This document shows positions 14,424-21,008 of a stretch of 39,955 bases of DNA, in pieces. The notes under the pieces were generated by a model. That model saw only the letters and a list, made by a program, of their open reading frames with translations. It made no database searches and was not told the DNA's origin. This stretch comes from Gammaproteobacteria bacterium (GTDB taxonomy: Bacteria; Pseudomonadota; Gammaproteobacteria; UBA4575), in contig JAPOYL010000011.1 in assembly GCA_026706595.1 (NCBI GenBank), forward strand, positions 1 through 39,955. The letters run 5' to 3'. The translations under genes were made by a program, and so were the position numbers. How positions within the stretch are numbered: position 1 is the stretch's first letter; the number at the start of each line of letters is the position of its first letter.

Positions 14424-15635
14424 ATGGAAACCGCCCGTTTCAGCGCCATCGACGCAAATTCAACCCAGTACTGGATTTTACTGGGCACGCTGGTTCTCGG
14501 CGCGTTGGTCGGATACCTGGCCGCACATCACATGGATGTGGAAGGGCACCACATCACCGGCATGAGCAACCAGATTGTGTGGGGCTTTCCGCATGTGGCC
14601 GCAGTCTTTTTGATCGTAGCCGCTTCCGGCGCACTCAATGTGGCGTCCATCTCCTCCGTATTCGGGAAAGTGGACTACAAGCCGCTTGCGAGGTTGTCCG
14701 CTCTCCTTGCAATTGCACTGCTGGTGGGTGGGCTGGCCATACTGGTGCTGGACCTGGGTCGACCGGATCGTTTGATCATTGCCATGACGGTCTACAACTT
14801 CAAGTCCATCTTTGCCTGGAATATCTTTTTGTATGTGGGCTTCATTTTCATTACCGCAATATATTTGTGGATGATGATGGAAAGAAAAATGAACCGGTTT
14901 TCCAAGTCGGCCGGATTTACCGCATTCGTCTGGCGACTGATCCTTACGACAGGTACCGGATCAATTTTCGGGTTCCTGGTGGCACGTCAGGCGTACGACG
15001 CAGCCATCATGGCGCCGTTGTTTATCATCATGTCGTTTGCCTTTGGCCTTGCAGTTTTCATCCTGGTACTGCAGGCAAGCTATGCATGGACGCAGCGTCA
15101 GCTTGGTGATGCCATCCTGCACAAGCTCAGGGTCCTGCTGGGAGTTTTCGTCGCTTCGGTATTCTATTTCGTTCTGGTGTACCACCTGACGAACCTGTAT
15201 GCCACGGAGCATCATGGCGTCGAGCGCTTTATCCTGGTTGATGGCGGTATCTACACGTTCCTGTTCTGGGTGGTCCAGCTGCTGTTCGGTTGTGTGGTGC
15301 CGCTTGTGCTGGTTTTCATGAGGCCGTTCAGTCAGTCAAGACATATGATCTCGCTGGCGTCTTTGCTGGTGATCGTGGGGGGACTTGCCCAGTTGTATGT
15401 GATCATTATCGGCGGCCAAGCCTACCCCCTGGTACTCTTCCCCGGCATGGAGGAAAGCAGCAGTTTTTTTGATGGCGTGGTCGCACAGTATGCCCCCAGC
15501 ATTTTTGAGATCCTGCTCGGTGTGGGAGGCATCTGCCTGTCATTGGCCATCGTCACGGTGGGCATTGCCGTGCTTGAGTTTCTGCCCGAAAGTCTGTCGG
15601 ACAAGGCGCTCAGACTGGAATCCGTGACCCCATAG
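14424..15635 (+). CDS. dsrP: DsrP, NrfD-like quinone-interacting membrane subunit
   Basis: DsrP (403 residues) is a NrfD/PsrC-family integral membrane protein with about ten hydrophobic segments. It pairs with DsrO and probably contacts the quinone pool. Recognisable stretches are QIVWGFPHVAAVFLIVAASG, LDLGRPDR and IFAWNIFLY. I chose the ATG at 14424 because the family starts close to FSAIDANSTQYW; a GTG at 14400 in the same frame would add eight residues. A ten-codon ATG frame at 14381 ends inside this start region and might couple translation to dsrO. Confidence 0.94.
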   Translation: METARFSAIDANSTQYWILLGTLVLGALVGYLAAHHMDVEGHHITGMSNQIVWGFPHVAAVFLIVAASGALNVASISSVFGKVDYKPLARLSALLAIALLVGGLAILVLDLGRPDRLIIAMTVYNFKSIFAWNIFLYVGFIFITAIYLWMMMERKMNRFSKSAGFTAFVWRLILTTGTGSIFGFLVARQAYDAAIMAPLFIIMSFAFGLAVFILVLQASYAWTQRQLGDAILHKLRVLLGVFVASVFYFVLVYHLTNLYATEHHGVERFILVDGGIYTFLFWVVQLLFGCVVPLVLVFMRPFSQSRHMISLASLLVIVGGLAQLYVIIIGGQAYPLVLFPGMEESSSFFDGVVAQYAPSIFEILLGVGGICLSLAIVTVGIAVLEFLPESLSDKALRLESVTP

Positions 15636-15676
15636 CGGATTCCGGGCCATTCTCGTGAAGGGGCCTGCATAGCATC

Positions 15677-17041
15677 ATGGCATCTGTCCTGATTTCAGCC
15701 GCCCACAAATCCTCGGGTAAAACCATCCTGAGCATCGGCATCAGTGCAGCCCTGCACCGCCGCGGCATGAAAGTGCAAACCTTCAAGAAGGGCCCCGACT
15801 ACATTGATCCGATGTGGTTGTCCCGGGCATCGCAGCGCAACTGCTACAACCTCGATTTCTGGACGCAGACCGAGGCCGAGATCGGCTCCATGTTTGAAAA
15901 CCGGAAACGGGATGCAGACATTGCCATCATTGAAGGCAACAAGGGCCTGCATGATGGCCTGAGTGAAGATGGTCGCGACAGCAATGCCGCGCTGGCAAAA
16001 CTGCTCAAGACCCCGGTGATACTGGCACTGGATACACGCGGCACGATCCGCGGGGTCGCCCCTCTCGTGCTTGGATACCAGCAGTTTGACCCGGACGCAA
16101 GAATTGCAGGGATCATTTTAAATCTGGTCGGCGGCGACCGGCATGCAGCCAAATTGACGAACGTGATCGAGCAGTACACGGATATTCCTGTGCTGGGCAC
16201 GGTATACCGCAATAAAAAACTCGAGCTGGTAGAACGTTATCTGGGTCTGAGGCCAAGCAACGAGGATCATCTTGCTGACCAGCACATCATGGATATTTCC
16301 AAGATCGTTGAAGATCAGGTTGATCTCGATCAGGTTGCGGCGGTTGCAGATTTTGCGCAGCCCCTCACTTCGCAGACCAAAGAGCCGGATACATGCATGG
16401 AAGATTACGGGCTGAGGATCGCCTATGCCAGGGATGAAGCCTTCGGGTTTTACTACGCAGATGATCTGGACACCTTTTCGCAACTTGGGGTACAGCTGCT
16501 GCCGTTCGATACATTGCGTGACAGCACTCTGCCTGAAGCGGATGCACTGTTTATCGGCGGAGGTTTTCCGGAGAAGAACATGCACGGGCTTTCCGCCAAC
16601 GTACCCATGATGCAGGCTGTGCGTGATGCCATAGAAAAAGGACTTCCCGCATACGCCGAATGCGGCGGACTGATGTATCTCTGCAATTCGATACGGTTTG
16701 ATTCTGAAAAATGTGCGATGGTGGGCATTATCGATGCAGACTGCGAGATGCATGAAAATCCCGCAGGACGCGGCTACACGATGCTGCAAAAAAATTCCCG
16801 CCACCCTTGGCCCAGTACTTCCCAGCAGAGCATTCCGGGGCATGAGTTCCATTACTCCACACTCACAAACATGACCGATCGATATGACTATTCTTTTGAA
16901 GTCAGGCGCGGTTTTGGCATCAATGGACAAAACGATGGCATTCGCTATAAAAACCTGCTGGCCTGCTACGCCCACCAAAGAAATACGAAAAGGAATCAAT
17001 GGATTCCAGATTTTCTTCACTTTATAAAATCCTGTACCTGA
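15677..17041 (+). CDS. dsrN: DsrN, siroheme amidase of the cobyrinate diamide synthase family
   Basis: DsrN (454 residues) is a CbiA/CobB homologue found in dsr loci and thought to amidate siroheme for the sulfite reductase. The N-terminal ATP-binding motif AAHKSSGKTILS starts near residue 8, followed by KGPDYIDP. The C-terminal class I-type glutamine amidotransferase domain has the nucleophile Cys329 in AECGGLMYL and a GHEFHYS motif. It lies 41 bp after dsrP. De novo cobalamin biosynthesis genes are absent from the window, which supports a Dsr role over corrin synthesis. Confidence 0.94.
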   Translation: MASVLISAAHKSSGKTILSIGISAALHRRGMKVQTFKKGPDYIDPMWLSRASQRNCYNLDFWTQTEAEIGSMFENRKRDADIAIIEGNKGLHDGLSEDGRDSNAALAKLLKTPVILALDTRGTIRGVAPLVLGYQQFDPDARIAGIILNLVGGDRHAAKLTNVIEQYTDIPVLGTVYRNKKLELVERYLGLRPSNEDHLADQHIMDISKIVEDQVDLDQVAAVADFAQPLTSQTKEPDTCMEDYGLRIAYARDEAFGFYYADDLDTFSQLGVQLLPFDTLRDSTLPEADALFIGGGFPEKNMHGLSANVPMMQAVRDAIEKGLPAYAECGGLMYLCNSIRFDSEKCAMVGIIDADCEMHENPAGRGYTMLQKNSRHPWPSTSQQSIPGHEFHYSTLTNMTDRYDYSFEVRRGFGINGQNDGIRYKNLLACYAHQRNTKRNQWIPDFLHFIKSCT

Positions 17042-17099
17042 GGATGGGCTACAATCTGCTCTCTCGAGGCCAGGCCATGAAAATTTCCGGATACACGGC

Positions 17100-17426
17100 A
17101 TGTCCGTAAAAATGACAAAAGCTGCTGCTGACCAAGTCAGGAAATCTGCACTTGAAGCGAAAATGGACAATACTCCGTTGCGTGTTGCGGCCACCCGCAA
17201 TGCGGATAACTCCATCCATTACGGGCTGGGGTTTGATGATGTGGGCAGTGGTAGTGAAAAGGACCATTGTTTCGAGTCCAACGGTATTGAACTTGTAGTG
17301 GCTGAGTCCAGCTTGGGTTTGCTGGATGGCACAACGATTGACTTCGTTGAGCTGGAGCCCAAACAGTTCCACTTTGTGTTTCTAAACCCCAATGATCCGA
17401 ACTACTCGCCACCCGAACAGGAATAG
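17100..17426 (+). CDS. dsrR: DsrR, IscA-like protein lacking the metal cysteines
   Basis: DsrR (108 residues) has the A-type iron-sulfur carrier fold (MTKAAADQVRKSA, LRVAATRN, YGLGFDD) and is required for normal Dsr protein levels in Allochromatium. IscA proteins hold iron with one internal and two C-terminal cysteines. Here the C-terminal CxC region reads NPNDPNYSPP, and the only cysteine (in KDHCFESNGI) is not in the usual ligand position, so cluster binding is unlikely. This matches known DsrR proteins. It is the last recognisable dsr gene; no dsrS follows. Confidence 0.93.
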   Translation: MSVKMTKAAADQVRKSALEAKMDNTPLRVAATRNADNSIHYGLGFDDVGSGSEKDHCFESNGIELVVAESSLGLLDGTTIDFVELEPKQFHFVFLNPNDPNYSPPEQE

Positions 17427-17720
17427 GGATGCCGGGTTACACCGGCGGTAGACTCACTTCACAAATCAATGTGCCTTTGAACGTGCACGACCCGACCCGC
17501 GTAAAGTGAAAAAATCTCTTGAGCGGTTTGCTCCCCTTTTGAGCTTGATTTTCCTAGCTTGAACCCCGGCTGAAGGATCTTCGTGTAATCCTTTGGCCGC
17601 GCGTTGACTGGGTGTCGGCTTTTGTTCAGCATGAAGTCCTAATACTGGTAAAGTAGCAGTCAGCGATAACGCATACGACCCAATGTGATGAACTCCATTC
17701 CCGGGATTGCGGAGTCTAGA
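17427..17720 (+). promoter_or_regulatory. region between dsrR and the kinase: weak terminators and promoter
   Basis: A GC hairpin, GCCGG (17431-17435) with CCGGC (17442-17446), follows dsrR but lacks a T tract. Around 17521-17541 a short GAGC-GCTC stem is followed by CCCTTTT and could be a weak terminator. TTGACT (17604-17609) is a good -35 with a poor -10 (CAGCAT, 17 nt later). TGGTAAAGT (17646-17654) is an alternative extended -10. GGAG stands 6 nt before the ATG at 17721. Confidence 0.4.
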
Positions 17721-19091
17721 ATGTATTCGGATGTCAAATTGACTGAGTTTTTGACCACGCTACACATGTGGACCCAAAAAATCCGTGCCGGCGAACTTGC
17801 TGCACGCATCCCCGATTTCCCCGAGTCAGAACTGTCCGAGTTGAGTCTGGAAATCAATTTTGTTGCAGAAATGCTGGAGTCGCTGTCCAGAGATGCAGAG
17901 ATCCAACTGCAGCGACACACAGAACACATCGCACGCAAAAACAAGTCGCAGAAAACGCTGTATGACGTGGTTACGAGTATCAACATGTCACGCAACGTGC
18001 ACGAGCTGCTCACTCATTTTTTGCACACCATGAAGGAACTGGTGGATGCACGCGGGGCAGTTGTTTTTCTTGAAACGAAAAAGAACACCTATTCGCTAAT
18101 TGCGGGGACCGGTATTGAGTCGACTCTCAAGGACAAACCTCCATTTTTGCCCGAGAGCATGCCCGATTCGAATGAGCAACAAACGGTTCCTATCCGGGTG
18201 GTAGCCTGTCCCTTGCAGATCAGCCGAGCCATTTTTGACGGTGAAAGACTTTCAGTGCTGGTTATTCCGTTGCAGTACCGTGGCAAGGTTCTGGGCGTAT
18301 ACAACCTGTACATCGAAGAGGACAAATTCAAAAATGATGGAGAGAATAGAGAGTTGTTTACCAGCATGGGGCGTCACCTCGGCATTGCTGTAGAAAAAGC
18401 CCGCCTTGATGAAGAAGCCAAAGCCCTGTCCATCATGCGTGAAAGAACCAACATTGCCAACGAGTTGCACGATTCACTTGCACAGACGCTGGCAAGTATC
18501 CGGTACCAGGTGCGGGTGCTGGATGAAACGATCCACCAGGGAGATGAGGCTGCGACCTGGCAGGAACTGGAACGCATAGAATCCACCATTGACGAGGCAC
18601 ATACAGAGTTGCGTGCACTCATTGCACATTTTCGACTGCCCATTGGCGAGCGCAGCCTCACCGTGTCTGTAGAGCAAGTCATCGAGCGATTCAAACAAGA
18701 CAGTGATGGTGTGCAGGTATATCTGCAAAAAGAATGGCCAGACACCATGCTGCCCCCGCAGATCGAGTTGCAGGTATTGCGTGTTATCCAGGAAGCTCTC
18801 ACCAATGTTCGAAAGCACAGCGAGGCAGGTACAGTGCGCGTACTCATGCGTGGTGACGAAGAGGGTCAATACACCGTTCTGGTTGAAGACGATGGCATCG
18901 GGATCACCGACCTTGAAAATCAAAATCCCGCCGGTGAACATGTTGGTATCAGTGTCATGCAGGACCGTGCTAACCGGATTGGTGGTACACTAACCGTGGA
19001 TGGAGAACCGGGTGAAGGTGTACAGGTCCGCTTTGAATTTAATTACTTGCCGGATGGTGCGCAAGAGAATGTCCAGCATGAAATGGTGTGA
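17721..19091 (+). CDS. soluble NarX-like sensor histidine kinase with GAF domain
   Basis: This is a 456-residue kinase of the HisKA_3 (NarX/DegS) class. The order is an N-terminal helical, HAMP-like part (LAARIPDFPESELSELSLEI), a GAF-like sensor domain at about residues 80-225 and the dimerisation helix with the phospho-accepting histidine at about residue 250 (ANELHDSLAQTL). The HATPase domain follows (EALTNVRKHSEAG, VEDDGIGI). There is no signal peptide or transmembrane helix, so it senses a cytoplasmic cue, unlike NarX. I start at the ATG at 17721 with GGAG before it; an upstream GTG at 17685 is also open. It pairs with the regulator 10 bp downstream. Position behind dsr suggests, without proof, redox or sulfur sensing. 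Confidence 0.88.
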   Translation: MYSDVKLTEFLTTLHMWTQKIRAGELAARIPDFPESELSELSLEINFVAEMLESLSRDAEIQLQRHTEHIARKNKSQKTLYDVVTSINMSRNVHELLTHFLHTMKELVDARGAVVFLETKKNTYSLIAGTGIESTLKDKPPFLPESMPDSNEQQTVPIRVVACPLQISRAIFDGERLSVLVIPLQYRGKVLGVYNLYIEEDKFKNDGENRELFTSMGRHLGIAVEKARLDEEAKALSIMRERTNIANELHDSLAQTLASIRYQVRVLDETIHQGDEAATWQELERIESTIDEAHTELRALIAHFRLPIGERSLTVSVEQVIERFKQDSDGVQVYLQKEWPDTMLPPQIELQVLRVIQEALTNVRKHSEAGTVRVLMRGDEEGQYTVLVEDDGIGITDLENQNPAGEHVGISVMQDRANRIGGTLTVDGEPGEGVQVRFEFNYLPDGAQENVQHEMV

Positions 19092-19101
19092 GCCTTGAGT
19101 C

Positions 19102-19779
19102 ATGGCTTCCTATATGAAGCTGCGCATTATTGTCATTGACGATCACACCCTGTTTCGTGAAGGGTTGCAGAGCTTGCTGAGCCGACACGGAATCGAGGTC
19201 GTTGCCTCGGTCGGTGATGGTCATGAAGGTATCAGGCTGGCTCAGGAGTTACAGCCCGACATCGTTTTACTGGACATGCGGATGCCCGGAATGTCCGGTC
19301 TAGAGGTCTTGAAGCAGTTCCGGCATCTGAAATTTGAAGCTCCGGTGGTCATGTTGACGACGAGTGGTGATGAGCGTGATCTTGTGGAGGCCTTGCGTAA
19401 TGGGGCCAAGGGTTATCTGCTGAAAGACATGGAACCGGACAACGTGGTGGCCGCATTGCGTGAGATCATCCGGGGCGAAACCGTCGTTGCACCGAATCTG
19501 GCACAAATTCTGGCGAAGGTGGTCAAGGGGGAGGATCCCCTCGAATCCGAAGTCAGTCCACTGGACAGCCTGACTCCACGTGAGCGAGAGATCTTGAGTC
19601 TATTGGCTGAAGGTCAGAGCAACAAGGTCATCGCCAGAAATCTGGGCATTTCGGATGGCACGGTCAAACTCCACGTCAAGGCCATTTTAAGAAAGCTGAA
19701 CATCCATTCGCGTGTGGAAGCGGCAGTGATTGCAGTGGAGCAGGGGCTTCGGGCCAGAAAAACATACGCGAGCGACTAG
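19102..19779 (+). CDS. NarL/FixJ-type response regulator
   Basis: This 225-residue regulator has a receiver domain with acidic pocket (VIDDH), phosphorylation site Asp58 (IVLLDMRMPG) and Lys in YLLKDME. Its C-terminal LuxR-type HTH shows LTPREREILSLLAEGQSNKVIARNLGIS followed by TVKLHVKAILRKL. It starts 10 bp after the kinase gene, so the two form a cotranscribed pair. Its targets are unknown; the dsrA palindrome is a candidate only by proximity. NarL sites are usually short heptamer pairs, which the palindrome does not resemble. Confidence 0.92.
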   Translation: MASYMKLRIIVIDDHTLFREGLQSLLSRHGIEVVASVGDGHEGIRLAQELQPDIVLLDMRMPGMSGLEVLKQFRHLKFEAPVVMLTTSGDERDLVEALRNGAKGYLLKDMEPDNVVAALREIIRGETVVAPNLAQILAKVVKGEDPLESEVSPLDSLTPREREILSLLAEGQSNKVIARNLGISDGTVKLHVKAILRKLNIHSRVEAAVIAVEQGLRARKTYASD

Positions 19780-19830
19780 AACTCTCCATTTTCAAGTGAT
19801 ACCTGCCGGAATTTCTGGAAGCAGAAACCC

Positions 19831-20313
19831 GTGAAGACGTTCAAGCAGCTTGTCTCCGAGTACGAAAGGCTGGTCAATGAAATCATGCCCTGGGACCTGG
19901 AGCAGAAACTTTGCAGCGATCACCAACCCCTGGTCCTGGATATCCGTGAACCCGAGGAGTTTGCTGCGATGCATGTTGCCGGGTCCGTCAATGTGCCGAG
20001 GGGGATCCTGGAGGCTGCGTGCGACTATGGCTATAGCGAGACCATGCCCGTACTTGCTGAAGCCCGGGCCAAGGAAGTCGTTGTGGTCTGCCGGTCCGGT
20101 AATCGCAGTGTGCTGGCGGCCTACACCATGCAGTTGATGGGTTATGAAAATGTTATTTCGCTGAAAACGGGCCTGAAGGGGTGGAACGACTATGAGCAAC
20201 CCCTGGTCGACCAAGACGGCGAGAAAGTGGAGCAGGATCGTGCAGAAGTATTTCTCAGTCCCAAGGTCGAAGCCGAACAGCTGCAGGTACTGCAACCAGA
20301 AGAAGAAGGCTGA
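19831..20313 (+). CDS. single-domain rhodanese-like sulfurtransferase
   Basis: This is a 160-residue cytoplasmic rhodanese. The active loop VVVVCRSGNRSVLAA carries Cys87, and the usual DIREPEEFAAMHVAGSVNVPRG motif precedes it. An N-terminal helical stretch and an acidic glutamate-rich tail frame the domain. The start is GTG. Rhodaneses form protein persulfides and can feed TusA/DsrE relays, so a link to the upstream dsr operon is plausible. It follows the response regulator by about 50 bp on the same strand. The real sulfur donor and acceptor are unknown. Confidence 0.9.
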   Translation: MKTFKQLVSEYERLVNEIMPWDLEQKLCSDHQPLVLDIREPEEFAAMHVAGSVNVPRGILEAACDYGYSETMPVLAEARAKEVVVVCRSGNRSVLAAYTMQLMGYENVISLKTGLKGWNDYEQPLVDQDGEKVEQDRAEVFLSPKVEAEQLQVLQPEEEG

Positions 20314-20327
20314 CCCGAATACGGTTT

Positions 20328-20681
20328 TCAGCCATAGTGCCTGTGGTCTTTACGACGTACCCCTGAGCGCTGCACGATGACACCCCGGATCGCTTCGATC
20401 CCTGGAACCTCTATTTCTTCATACCCCTCATTCAGAGCCCTCAGCATGTAGCGGCCATCTTCGATGACCAGCTGACGGAAAATATATTCTTCGTTGACCA
20501 TGGCCAGCACGTAGCAGCCACTTTCCACAGCTGCCGCCGAATCAATGATAATAATGTTCCCGTCCCTGAACTCGGGCTCCATGCTGTCGCCCAGGACGCG
20601 CAGGGCAAACGGCTCCGAATTGGCGCATCCGCCATGATCGGCGAGGTCAGCCTGCAGGGGGATTTCTTTTGGATGGGCCAT
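20328..20681 (-). CDS. S24/LexA-fold protein without DNA-binding domain
   Basis: This 117-residue protein matches the C-terminal autoprotease domain of LexA/UmuD: ALRVLGDSMEPEF (Ser33 in the nucleophile position), then DGNIIIID, GCYVLAMVNEEYIFRQL. The general-base lysine that follows in LexA (V-K-R-L) is Arg69 here (F-R-Q-L), so self-cleavage is doubtful. No helix-turn-helix is present. It is read toward the rhodanese gene and is divergent from nrdA. The ATG at 20681 is preferred because family-like sequence begins there (IPLQADLADHGG); an upstream start at 20741 is possible. Function unknown. Confidence 0.8.
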   Translation of the reverse strand: MAHPKEIPLQADLADHGGCANSEPFALRVLGDSMEPEFRDGNIIIIDSAAAVESGCYVLAMVNEEYIFRQLVIEDGRYMLRALNEGYEEIEVPGIEAIRGVIVQRSGVRRKDHRHYG

Positions 20682-20862
20682 CGGCTCATTGTATCGCGAA
20701 CAGGCACCGTCATTGCATCTAGGCTCGCGGTGCCTCATCAAAAAATTTTATCAATAATTTTATGTTTATAAGTTCTGGATATTCTTGGGGTATTTGGGAA
20801 AAGTCCAGGGATTTCAAGCCTGTACGATTTTACCCACTTCTTGTGCTCCAAGTGTAGCGCTA

Positions 20863-20878
20863 GCACAATATATTGTGT
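20863..20878. promoter_or_regulatory. NrdR-box-like operator in the nrdA promoter
   Basis: GCACAATATATTGTGT agrees with the published NrdR box consensus at 15 of 16 positions and lies 131 bp before nrdA. It overlaps a plausible promoter: TTGTGC (20841-20846), 17-nt spacer, CACAAT (20864-20869). NrdR represses ribonucleotide reductase genes when dATP is abundant. Boxes normally occur in pairs; I found no clean second copy one or three helical turns away. Confidence 0.65.
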
Positions 20879-21008
20879 ATATTGTATCAGCACTGTAGCA
20901 ATCCCTTTAATTGTTGTTACTGCCGACAAAGCTCCGACAGAGAGCGAATGCAGAGGGATTTTTTGAAACCAATAATAAAAACGATTTACCAGAGGACCAA
21001 AGGATCGG

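Noticed and set aside
16118-17215. Long minus-strand open frame opposite dsrN and dsrR (365 codons)
   Set aside because: It spans two well-supported genes on the other strand and carries no family features.
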